Positions 12,699-18,433 of a stretch of DNA of 18,433 nt are shown one piece after another. Source of the DNA: Methanomassiliicoccaceae archaeon (GTDB lineage Archaea; Thermoplasmatota; Thermoplasmata; Methanomassiliicoccales; Methanomethylophilaceae); assembly GCA_009776625.1 (NCBI GenBank), contig WRNL01000002.1, positions 16,051 through 34,483 on the forward strand, in the 5' to 3' direction. The position numbers and the translations under genes were made by a program. Position 1 is the stretch's first letter. Each line of letters begins with the position of its first letter. The notes below the pieces were generated by a model that searched no databases, had not been told where the DNA came from, and was given only the letters and a program-made list of their open reading frames with translations.

Positions 12699-13982
12699 AT
12701 GGGGAAGGAACGCGTCGCACGTGTCACGTTATGGGGCGGGACCGCAGGGTACGCCTGGTGGGACAGGAAGAAATCGTCTGCCGTGTTCCAGTATGACCCA
12801 GAGTTCTTGAAAAGCGGGCATGATATCTCACCGCTGATGATGCCTTTGGCACCCAGGCCCTACAGATTCGGATCGCTGAACAGGGAAACGTTCAACGGCC
12901 TCCCCGGAGCGCTCTCCGACTCTCTGCCCGATAGCTACGGGAATACCCTCATTGATCTTTGGATCGCAGAGAACAACATCCGGAAGGTGGATTTCACTCC
13001 CCTCGACAGGCTCTGTTATATCGGGAAAAGAGGGATCGGGGCGCTGGAGTACGAGCCTGTGCTCGGAGACGCCTATGACGGTGAGATAGACGTGAACAGA
13101 CTCTCGATCCTTGCGGCAGACGTGCTCCGTCTGAGGGAGGGATCGGATCTGGACCTTACCGAGGGGGGACTGCATGAGCTGCTGAGCATCGGCACGTCGG
13201 CGGGCGGCGCCAGGGCAAAGGCGGTGATAGGGGTGAACGGGGCCGGCGACATCCGCTCCGGGCAGGCCGACCTTCCTGACGGCTATTCACATTGGCTGAT
13301 CAAGTTCGACACTGAGCAGGAGGGGGCGGATAAGACGGGCTACTGCCGCATAGAGCATGCGTATCACGAGATGGCAAAAGACTGCGGCATCGACATGACC
13401 GAGTGCCGCCTTTTGGAGATCGGCACGAAGGCACATTTCATGACGAAGCGGTTCGACCGCATAGGGAATGAAAAAGTGCATTGCCAGACCCTTTGCGCCA
13501 TGGCGCACTATGATTTCAAGGTTCCAGGGAAACATTCGTATGAAGGTATGCTGAGCATAATGAGGCGCCTCCGCATACCATATGCCGATCAGGAACAGGC
13601 ATTCAGGAGGATGGTGTTCAACGTGGTCATGAGGAACCAGGACGACCATGCCAAGAACTTCTCTTTCCTTCTCAGGAAGGACGGGGGATGGAGGCTCTCC
13701 CCTGCGTATGACATGACGTATGCGTTCGACCCGGCGAATTACTGGACACATAGGCACCAGATGTCCATTGGCGGGAAGCTGCAGGACATCACGAAAAAAG
13801 ACCTGACGGCTTTCGCCCATGAGATGAACATCAGGGATGCGGACGGCATCATCGATGCCGTTGTTTCCGTAGCGGCTGAATGGATGTCCTACGCCTCATC
13901 CTCAGGCGTCCCGGAGAAAGTTGCCGAGAAGATCGACAGGGTCCTCTTAAAAGATGTACGGAGTGGGCCCGCCCGCCTTTAA
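12699..13982 (+). CDS. hipA: HipA serine/threonine kinase toxin
   Basis: A 427-residue protein, the usual HipA length. HipA kinases phosphorylate protein targets; glutamyl-tRNA synthetase is the target of E. coli HipA, halting translation and causing dormancy. The N-terminal subdomain has RFGSLNRETFNGLPGALSDS and LPDSYGNTL. The ATP-binding loop GTSAGGARAKA spans about residues 165-175. The catalytic loop RNQDDHAKNF (about 312-321) holds the N-x-D-x-H pattern (Asp315), and the metal-binding Asp lies in SPAYDMT (about 334-340). All key residues are present, so the kinase looks active. It overlaps no other gene and is coupled to hipB. Homologues are common in gut microbes. Confidence 0.93.
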   Translation: MGKERVARVTLWGGTAGYAWWDRKKSSAVFQYDPEFLKSGHDISPLMMPLAPRPYRFGSLNRETFNGLPGALSDSLPDSYGNTLIDLWIAENNIRKVDFTPLDRLCYIGKRGIGALEYEPVLGDAYDGEIDVNRLSILAADVLRLREGSDLDLTEGGLHELLSIGTSAGGARAKAVIGVNGAGDIRSGQADLPDGYSHWLIKFDTEQEGADKTGYCRIEHAYHEMAKDCGIDMTECRLLEIGTKAHFMTKRFDRIGNEKVHCQTLCAMAHYDFKVPGKHSYEGMLSIMRRLRIPYADQEQAFRRMVFNVVMRNQDDHAKNFSFLLRKDGGWRLSPAYDMTYAFDPANYWTHRHQMSIGGKLQDITKKDLTAFAHEMNIRDADGIIDAVVSVAAEWMSYASSSGVPEKVAEKIDRVLLKDVRSGPARL

Positions 13983-14249
13983 CCCATTTTGAGCCAGCAT
14001 ATCACCTTTACGGAAATCACCGACAGCAATAACCATGACGGCGGAATGGATCCCAATCAATAAGGCCGGGGTCGATGCCATATCGGGATCTATCAACCCC
14101 CTCTACAACATCCCATCACACGAGGCAAAAACACAGATTAAGTGGTTTGATTCACAGGGGGATTTGTCTTATACTCTACGTCCACGATCTCCGCCCTCTC
14201 TCACGAGAACCAGCCCTCCGGCCCAAGGAAGAATATATGGTAACAACGT
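13983..14249. other. intergenic region after hipA
   Basis: Two overlapping plus-strand frames (14035-14304 and 14075-14290) cross this segment, but neither product has a recognisable motif and neither has a good ribosome-binding site, so I do not call them. The 3' part near 14243-14262 has a small GTTC-AGAA-GAAC hairpin that could end transcripts from either side. Confidence 0.3.
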
Positions 14250-14573
14250 TCAGAAGAACGGTTCTCGGATGGGCCTCGACGTTTCCCTAGTAAGGGGATT
14301 GTAACCCATCAGAACGTCGTCCAGCAGCTTGCCGTCGAGTTTCTCGCGTGCCGAATTGCGGAGGTCATACACGGTCTGCTTTTTCACACCGAGCGCCTCT
14401 GCGAGCTGTTCCGTGGTCTCGTTCCTCATGTCCGACATGTAGGCCCGTGCCTCGTTGTACGTCAGCCCCGCATTCTCCTGGAGCAGCCATATCCCCATGC
14501 CGTAGCGTATCTGGTAGATCTCCATGGGATCCATTCCCTCTTGACCCATGTGCAGCTTTGTTCTTAGAACCAT
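14250..14573 (-). CDS. helix-turn-helix regulator, sigma-region-4-like
   Basis: A 107-residue protein. Residues about 51-79 (NETTEQLAEALGVKKQTVYD, then LRNSAREKL) are a clear helix-turn-helix resembling sigma-70 region 4 or LuxR-type domains. It is preceded by an amphipathic helix including YQIRYGMGIWLLQENAGLTY. Probably a DNA-binding transcription factor. It is transcribed convergently to hipBA, inside the pair of 67-nt repeats. A TATA-like element 26 nt before the ATG at 14573 suggests a leaderless transcript; internal ATG codons at 14549 and 14534 are alternatives. The target is unknown. Confidence 0.68.
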   Translation of the reverse strand: MVLRTKLHMGQEGMDPMEIYQIRYGMGIWLLQENAGLTYNEARAYMSDMRNETTEQLAEALGVKKQTVYDLRNSAREKLDGKLLDDVLMGYNPLTRETSRPIREPFF

Positions 14574-14591
14574 GTTTCTATAACATTCAAA

Positions 14592-14602
14592 TAGTATTTA
14601 TT
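14592..14602 (-). promoter_or_regulatory. TATA box of the HTH regulator
   Basis: Minus-strand GAATAAATACT lies about 25 nt before the ATG at 14573, in an AT-rich stretch, and predicts a leaderless transcript. Confidence 0.4.
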
Positions 14603-14702
14603 CTTTATCAATAGATTTTAGATTGTGAGAAGATGTGTATGCTGTGTTGCCGCCACTTTTCTTTTTAGAGAGGGAATTGTATTCGGAGGCCGTTATATCC
14701 TC

Positions 14703-14834
14703 GTGGTGAAGATAGATCTTACAATCGACGGCACGGATCCGGCGACCCGCCGCGAAACGCTCATGGCCGTTCATTACCAGACCAGAAGGATCAGCAAGAT
14801 CTTAAGGATGAGCACGGGGCTCACAATGAATTAA
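14703..14834 (+). CDS. doubtful small ORF
   Basis: A 43-codon frame from GTG 14703 (GTG 14706 also possible). The product includes VKIDLTIDGTDPATRRETLM and AVHYQTRRISKILRMSTGL, with a protein-like beta-then-helix pattern, but no family was recognised. GGAGG lies 13 nt before the start, too far for a usual ribosome-binding site. It sits just before repeat copy 2 and may be a fragment of an old gene. Confidence 0.25.
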   Translation: MVKIDLTIDGTDPATRRETLMAVHYQTRRISKILRMSTGLTMN

Positions 14835-14880
14835 GTGGACTTGGGTCGCCCTGATATTATCGGAGCGCATGATATGGAAA

Positions 14881-14947
14881 ATGCGTCGGTCCGGTTCCTC
14901 TGCTTACAACCTCGAAGGCTCACAAAGGCTTACACGATACCGAGCAA
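14881..14947 (+). repeat. 67-nt dispersed direct repeat, copy 2
   Basis: Begins ATGCGTCGGTCCGGTTCC and ends ACCGAGCAA; same orientation as 12045-12111, with 61 of 67 positions identical and no gaps. About 2.8 kb of hipBA plus the HTH gene lies between the copies. Similarity weakens quickly on the left side and is lost on the right side. Confidence 0.85.
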
Positions 14948-14967
14948 CCCAATATAGGCGCAACAGA

Positions 14968-15110
14968 TATAAAACACGTGCGTTGACAGGTGGCCGCCCG
15001 GGACTCAGCGGTTGCATTGGATAGCCCGCCGAGCGCACCGGGGCAGAAGTCCAGAAGGGGAGTTATACTGGGAGGGCGTTGAACGCCTGTGGTGAAGGTA
15101 ACTCTGACGG
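14968..15110 (+). other. TATA box followed by a structured GC-rich segment, candidate RNA
   Basis: TATAAAA at 14968-14974 predicts a transcript start near 14995. The segment after it is GC-rich with no convincing coding frame. A long hairpin spans 15060-15104: outer stem GAGTTA/TAACTC, an internal loop of roughly 9 and 11 nt, then GGCG-TTGAA-CGCC. Stem, internal loop and tip recall an H/ACA guide RNA layout, but no clear ACA box follows. An unidentified small RNA is possible. From 15111 to 15188 I see nothing. Confidence 0.3.
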
Positions 15111-15188
15111 CCAATGACTCAACTCAAAGATAACCCCGGTTTTCTGACGGCTATCCCCTACCCAGCGCATCATCATCGTTATCATGTT

Positions 15189-15204
15189 AGTTAACTTGTT
15201 AACT
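15189..15204. repeat. palindrome AGTTAAC-TT-GTTAACT
   Basis: A 16-bp perfect inverted repeat with a 2-nt centre, followed by TTTTTATTA. It could be a protein-binding site or, read on the plus strand, a hairpin plus T-run terminator for a transcript from the segment before it. Confidence 0.4.
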
Positions 15205-15278
15205 TTTTATTAGGGCGGGGGGTAGAACGTCCCTTCATAACAGCGTCGGATGCATGCCTGAAAATTTAACAGGCTCCG

Positions 15279-15285
15279 AAAAAAA
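15279..15285 (-). terminator. oligo-T terminator of the ribosomal/tRNA transcript
   Basis: Seven T residues on the minus strand, about 24 nt past the mature 3' end of tRNA-Pro(GGG); this fits intrinsic termination of the operon or of the tRNA. Confidence 0.55.
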
Positions 15286-15308
15286 CACGTCTGGGTAGAG
15301 CAGGGTGG

Positions 15309-15381
15309 TGGGCCCGCCCGGATTTGAACCGGAGTCAACAGCACCCCAAGCTGCAAGGATACCAAGCTACCCCACGGGCCC
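15309..15381 (-). tRNA. tRNA-Pro (anticodon GGG)
   Basis: A 73-nt cloverleaf on the minus strand. The acceptor is GGGCCCG/CGGGCCC with discriminator A, and CCA follows in the DNA (15306-15308). The anticodon stem is GCAGC/GCTGT around TTGGGGT (anticodon GGG). The T arm is TCCGG-TTCAAAT-CCGGG. The D stem has G10-U25, G11-C24 and G12-C23. It starts 22 nt after the rpoN stop, so it may be cotranscribed with the ribosomal operon. D loop, variable loop and T arm are nearly the same as in tRNA-Pro(TGG) at 900. Confidence 0.95.
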
Positions 15382-15403
15382 ATAATTGGTTTGGTTAAAC
15401 GGT

Positions 15404-15595
15404 TTATCCGAGAGGCGCTATCTCCCCGATGAGGTCTGCGTGGGACACGATCATCCTGCGGCAGCAGTACCTCTCGAACCCGAGGCTGTCGAGGACGTCC
15501 TTGGGGTTCTCCCCCATGCCGACGCGCTTGACGTACTCGGGGTACGCGCTCCCGACCACCTTCCCGCATGTGAAGCATCTCACCGGTATTATCAT
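15404..15595 (-). CDS. rpoN: RNA polymerase subunit N (Rpb10 homologue)
   Basis: A 63-residue protein of typical length. The zinc site is complete: CFTCGK near residue 7 and YCCRRM near residue 43, as in archaeal RpoN and eukaryotic Rpb10. It helps assemble the RpoD/RpoL platform of RNA polymerase. Start ATG 15595 has GGTGAT 3 nt before it. It is the last protein gene of the eL18-uL13-uS9 operon, a standard archaeal order; rpoK and enolase, which often follow, are absent here and a tRNA-Pro gene follows instead. Confidence 0.96.
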   Translation of the reverse strand: MIIPVRCFTCGKVVGSAYPEYVKRVGMGENPKDVLDSLGFERYCCRRMIVSHADLIGEIAPLG

Positions 15596-15604
15596 CTCAT
15601 CACC

Positions 15605-16003
15605 TTAACGATACGACTTCTGTTTCTTGGCGCGAGCGCCGTGGCCGAGGGGGTTCTTGGGGAGCTTCCTCCTGTCGTCGTTGATTATGAGCGTCCTGTC
15701 GTACGCCCTGAACACCGCCTCCATCTCCTCGTCCTTGTAGAAGTCCACCAGGCCCCTTGCGATGGCGGTCCTCGCCGCCGCCGCCTGGCCCATCACGCCT
15801 CCGCCGTTGACGAGCACCGCTATGTCCACCCCGGACGCCTTCTCGGGAACGAGCCCGAGCGGCTCCTGGATCTTGAGCCTCGCCAGCTCCGGCCCGTATA
15901 TGTCCAAGGGCACCTTGTTTATGGTCACCTTGCCGGTGCCCGCTTTGACGGACGCCCTCGCGACCGCCGTCTTCCTCTTTCCGCTTGTGTTCACGTGTTC
16001 CAT
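15605..16003 (-). CDS. rps9: ribosomal protein uS9
   Basis: A 132-residue small-subunit protein. The N-terminus VNTSGKRKTAVARASVKAGT, the middle GGGVMGQAAAARTAIARGLV and the C-terminal tail GHGARAKKQKSYR are diagnostic; the basic tail reaches the P-site tRNA. The ATG at 16003 has GGTGAT 3 nt before it, overlapping the end of the uL13 gene by spacing only (4 nt between them). Full length, no defects. Confidence 0.97.
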   Translation of the reverse strand: MEHVNTSGKRKTAVARASVKAGTGKVTINKVPLDIYGPELARLKIQEPLGLVPEKASGVDIAVLVNGGGVMGQAAAARTAIARGLVDFYKDEEMEAVFRAYDRTLIINDDRRKLPKNPLGHGARAKKQKSYR

Positions 16004-16007
16004 GGGA

Positions 16008-16433
16008 TCACCTCACGTTGGATCCCAGGAATTTCGAGACGGCTCCTAGGGTCGTGTGCTTGCCGGTTATCTCTCTGACCGCCTCTTCGGGCCTCAGCTT
16101 CTCGCATGACTCGAACTGCTTCGGGGTCCCCACGAACACGTGGAGCCTCCTGTACGCCTCCCTACCGCTCGTCGTCTTCCAGGGTATCATTCCCCTGACG
16201 CAGCGCTTGAAGAGCAGGTCCGCCCTGCGGGGATAGAAGGGCCCCTTCCGCTTCGTCGTGTCGCCGCGGTCGACCTTCGCCTTGAAGTCGGCGAATATCA
16301 GGTCCCTCCGGCCGGTTATCACTATCCCCTCCGCGTTGAGGACGACCACCTCGTCCCCGCCCATGATCATCTCGGCGACGTTGCTGGCGAGCCTGCCGTG
16401 GACCAGTCCTTTTGCATCTATGACCGTAACCAT
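16008..16433 (-). CDS. rpl13: ribosomal protein uL13
   Basis: A 141-residue large-subunit protein starting MVTVIDAKGLVHGRLASNVA; other family parts are KGPFYPRRADLLFKRCVRGM and IPWKTTSGREAYRRLHVFVG. A GTG at 16442 is in frame and overlaps the eL18 stop, but ATG 16433 has GGTGA 5 nt before it and matches the family N-terminus, so it is preferred. Middle gene of a compact operon. Confidence 0.97.
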   Translation of the reverse strand: MVTVIDAKGLVHGRLASNVAEMIMGGDEVVVLNAEGIVITGRRDLIFADFKAKVDRGDTTKRKGPFYPRRADLLFKRCVRGMIPWKTTSGREAYRRLHVFVGTPKQFESCEKLRPEEAVREITGKHTTLGAVSKFLGSNVR

Positions 16434-16438
16434 CCTTG

Positions 16439-16801
16439 TCACCTCATGATCCTCACTCTGGAGCCCTCCGGATTCGCATCCATGAGCTCCCTTATCGTCA
16501 TCGTCGTCCCGCCGGCGGCGGCTATGCCGGCCGCTGCGGCGGCCGAGAAGCTGTACGCCGCCACGGTCATGCTCTTCGTCACGCTGCCCGCTGCGAGAAC
16601 CTTGCCGGGGACAATCACGGTGTCCCCTTCCTTCGCATACCTCTCGAGTTTGCTCAGGTTCGCTTCGGCCCAGTTCCTTTTCGGTTTCTCAAGCCTAAGC
16701 GCTATGTCTCGCCAGAGGGCGGCTCCGTTCTCCCTCGTCTTCGCCTTGAGATCCGTTATCAAGGCGATGAGCTGTGGGTTGGTTTTGAAGCTCTCACTCA
16801 T
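16439..16801 (-). CDS. rpl18e: ribosomal protein eL18 (L18e)
   Basis: A 120-residue archaeal/eukaryotic-type ribosomal protein. Typical segments are FKTNPQLIALITDLKAKTRE, WRDIALRLEKPKRNWAEANL, DTVIVPGKVLAAG and the Ala-rich YSFSAAAAAGIAAAGG. It is the first gene of the operon; GGGAGAG lies about 9 nt before the ATG and a TATA box about 50 nt before it. In many archaea rpoD precedes this gene; here a divergent endonuclease IV homologue does. Confidence 0.96.
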   Translation of the reverse strand: MSESFKTNPQLIALITDLKAKTRENGAALWRDIALRLEKPKRNWAEANLSKLERYAKEGDTVIVPGKVLAAGSVTKSMTVAAYSFSAAAAAGIAAAGGTTMTIRELMDANPEGSRVRIMR

Positions 16802-16847
16802 TTTTCTGACTCTCCCGACATTGGGTGAGCCGTCGTATGGGGAGGTT

Positions 16848-16858
16848 GTTTATAAAAC
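16848..16858 (-). promoter_or_regulatory. TATA box of the ribosomal operon
   Basis: Minus-strand GTTTTATAAAC is a strong box A about 50 nt before the eL18 start, predicting a leader of about 25 nt. Because the core is symmetric it might also read outward. Confidence 0.55.
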
Positions 16859-16906
16859 TATCTTGGCTCTCTTTTATAAGGGGGTAGCGTCATACGTGTC
16901 CGCACC

Positions 16907-16916
16907 TATTTAATAG
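16907..16916 (+). promoter_or_regulatory. TATA box of the endonuclease IV-like gene
   Basis: TATTTAATAG lies about 40 nt before the proposed CTG start at 16951, predicting a short leader containing the GGTGAT ribosome-binding site. A second TATA-like sequence, TTTTATAAG, is at 16872-16880. Confidence 0.4.
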
Positions 16917-16950
16917 TCCCCCGTGTTCACATGTCTCAGTTGGTGATGCC

Positions 16951-17991
16951 CTGATAAGATTCGGACCTGCTGGAATACCGTTGTCCTGTAAAGGCAGGAC
17001 GCTCAAGGATGGGATAGAGGACGTTCACAACCTGAGCCTCAACGCCATGGGGATACAGATGGTGAGGGCCGGCGTGTACGGGAGGTACCCGAACGAGGAC
17101 GAGGTCGGCATCAGGATCAGGGACGTCACGGACGGCTTCGTCATAGAGATCGACAGGGACGGGGAGCTCATCTCCGACCCGGAGACGTTCATCGAGGAGG
17201 AGGACGGCCTGATATACATGTCGTCCGGGATAACCAACAGCTTCGGCGAGCTCTACGGCATCGGGGACATAGCCAAGAGGCTGGACGTGAACATCTCTAT
17301 GCACACCCCGTACTACATGGACCTCGGCTCCAACAACGAGCTGACCGGGTCGTGCATAGACAGCATAAGGAGGGCGGCGGTCATCGTAAACGCCCTCGAC
17401 GGCGAGGTGGTGGTCACCAGCCTCGGCCTTTACACAGGGCGGCTCCCGGAGGAGGAGATAGACGCCAACATCGAGGAGAACGTCGCGGCGATAATGGAGT
17501 GGTGGAGGGACAACGGGATCAGGCCGAGGCTCGGCGTGGAGATCACCGGCCACCAGTCCGTGTACGGGTCCCTGGAGCAGGTGCTGGACCTCTGCGACTC
17601 CGTCGACGGGGTGGTCCCCGTGGTCAACTTCCCCCACCACCACTCGAGGACCAACGGGTCCCTGGCGGAGGCGGACGACTTCCTCGAGCTCCTGCAGCAG
17701 GTCGAGCCCTACTGCAAGGACCAGATCCACACGTCCTTCGCCGGGGTGGAGCACGGCGACGGCAACGAGAAGAGGCTCACCCCGATAAAGAAGGGGGACC
17801 TGAGGTTCGAGCCCCTGGCGGAGGCGCTCTGCGACCTCAAGCCGGAGGCGACGGTCATATCGTCGTCGCCCTTGCTGGAGCACGATGCCATGTACATGAG
17901 GATCATCAACGAGAGGGTCCTGAGCAAGAGGGTCGCCAAGGCGCTGAAGGAGAAGAGGAAGGCCGAGCTGGCCGCCGCCGCAGAGGAATGA
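16951..17991 (+). CDS. endonuclease IV-like TIM-barrel protein, probable CTG start
   Basis: 346 residues from CTG 16951. The N-terminus IRFGPAGIPLSCKGRTLKDG is that of archaeal endonuclease IV-like proteins, whose members start MIRFGPAG; CTG aligns with the M and has GGTGAT 3 nt before it, as in rps9 and rpoN. No ATG, GTG or TTG fits until TTG 16981, which would drop the conserved start. The family cuts DNA at abasic sites with three metals. Family-like positions kept are SMHTPY (His118), GVEITG (Glu197), the FPHHH His cluster and IHTSF (His260). Positions that look replaced are the usual HPG His (VVTSLGLYTG here), Asp to Asn226, His to Leu276 and Glu to Ser305. It also has an acidic insert at residues about 58-95. 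It may be inactive or do a different reaction. Confidence 0.8.
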   Translation: MIRFGPAGIPLSCKGRTLKDGIEDVHNLSLNAMGIQMVRAGVYGRYPNEDEVGIRIRDVTDGFVIEIDRDGELISDPETFIEEEDGLIYMSSGITNSFGELYGIGDIAKRLDVNISMHTPYYMDLGSNNELTGSCIDSIRRAAVIVNALDGEVVVTSLGLYTGRLPEEEIDANIEENVAAIMEWWRDNGIRPRLGVEITGHQSVYGSLEQVLDLCDSVDGVVPVVNFPHHHSRTNGSLAEADDFLELLQQVEPYCKDQIHTSFAGVEHGDGNEKRLTPIKKGDLRFEPLAEALCDLKPEATVISSSPLLEHDAMYMRIINERVLSKRVAKALKEKRKAELAAAAEE

Positions 17992-17995
17992 TGCC

Positions 17996-18433
17996 TTGCG
18001 GGAGACGATGGACTACCTGAAGGAGCGCTGCAAGTCCGTGGTGTACTCCATACCCCAGGAGGACTGGAACACCCTCATAGACCTCATCGTGTCGAAGGAG
18101 AAGATATTCGTCTACGGCTCCGGCAGGTCGGGCCTCATCGGGCAGCTGTTCTCCGTCAGGCTGGTCCAGGTCGGCCTCGACGTCCATTTCGTGGGCGAGA
18201 TGACCACCCCCATAATCGGCAAGGACGACCTGACCATACTCGTCTCGAACACCGGCCGCACGATGTCGGTCGTCCAGACGGCGGAGATCGCCAGGCGGAT
18301 AGGCTCCCATGTCGTGGCGCTCACGTCGTCGGCGACGAGCAGGCTCGCGGCGGCGGCGAACACCACCATCCTCCTCAGGATCGAGAAGGACGATACGGAC
18401 ACGGTGCTGGCCCCGCTGGGGACGGTGTTCGAG
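17996..18433 (+). CDS. SIS-domain 6-phospho-3-hexuloisomerase (3' truncated)
   Basis: First 146 residues of a sugar-isomerase-domain protein running off the right edge. The SIS core motifs are KIFVYGSGRSGLIGQLFSVR, DVHFVGEMTTPIIGKDDLTI and LVSNTGRTMSVVQTAEIARR, matching archaeal 6-phospho-3-hexuloisomerase (PHI/HxlB), which converts hexulose-6-phosphate to fructose-6-phosphate in the ribulose monophosphate pathway. Archaea use the reverse direction to make pentose phosphates. The end LAPLGTVFE is also family-like. Start TTG 17996 gives the expected N-terminal helix; ATG 18008 is an alternative. It begins 4 nt after the previous stop, so the two genes form an operon. Confidence 0.88.
   Translation, partial: MRETMDYLKERCKSVVYSIPQEDWNTLIDLIVSKEKIFVYGSGRSGLIGQLFSVRLVQVGLDVHFVGEMTTPIIGKDDLTILVSNTGRTMSVVQTAEIARRIGSHVVALTSSATSRLAAAANTTILLRIEKDDTDTVLAPLGTVFE

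Noticed and set aside
13287..13820. 177-codon minus-strand open frame
   Set aside because: Antisense to the catalytic part of hipA, without recognisable features.
14035..14304. 89-codon plus-strand frame after hipA
   Set aside because: No recognisable domain or ribosome-binding site; its end runs antisense into the HTH gene.
16936..17883. 315-codon minus-strand open frame
   Set aside because: Antisense to the endonuclease IV-like gene; its Val/Asp/Arg-rich product is a GC-rich shadow.
1..18433. CRISPR array
   Set aside because: No regularly spaced short repeats were seen on either strand, and no cas genes.

Overview
The window reads as a euryarchaeal chromosome, most likely Thermoplasmata and possibly Methanomassiliicoccales (inference). 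The evidence is a Bud32-type KEOPS kinase, an archaeal eL18-uL13-uS9-RpoN operon, tRNA-Pro genes with archaeal D-loops, TATA boxes about 25-30 nt before starts, several apparently leaderless genes, and GGTGAT ribosome-binding sites. Core genes are GC-rich and use many AGG, CTC and GAG codons. The middle of the window is more AT-rich and carries accessory genes.

Layout. 1-972 is housekeeping: the end of a Bud32 kinase, an ITP/XTP pyrophosphatase and tRNA-Pro(TGG). Just 3' of that tRNA lies a broken tyrosine integrase on the minus strand, the classic sign of an old tRNA-targeted integration. It is followed by a strongly folded segment (1612-1880), a tiny HNH protein and an AT-rich intergenic region. 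2610-3614 is an AbrB-PhoU regulator. 3910-5231 holds an unknown 294-residue protein between two paralogous single-span membrane microproteins. 5427-6430 is an HNH nuclease gene bracketed by two related palindromic repeats. Next come a DUF4143 ATPase, a D-armless tRNA relic and a GNAT acetyltransferase.

8669-11327 is the most interesting locus. A radical SAM enzyme is followed closely by three tandem paralogues. Two of them carry an N-terminal VFETNSSS motif, and all three share a C-terminal WG motif. I infer a radical SAM enzyme with dedicated protein partners or substrates. After it come a coiled-coil/winged-helix protein, a hipBA toxin-antitoxin pair lying between two 67-nt direct repeats, and a minus-strand HTH regulator.

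From 15309 to the end the core genome resumes. It contains tRNA-Pro(GGG), the ribosomal/RNA polymerase operon on the minus strand, a divergent endonuclease IV homologue that appears to start at CTG and lacks several expected metal ligands, and the beginning of a 6-phospho-3-hexuloisomerase. All assignments rest on motifs read by eye; no database search was run.
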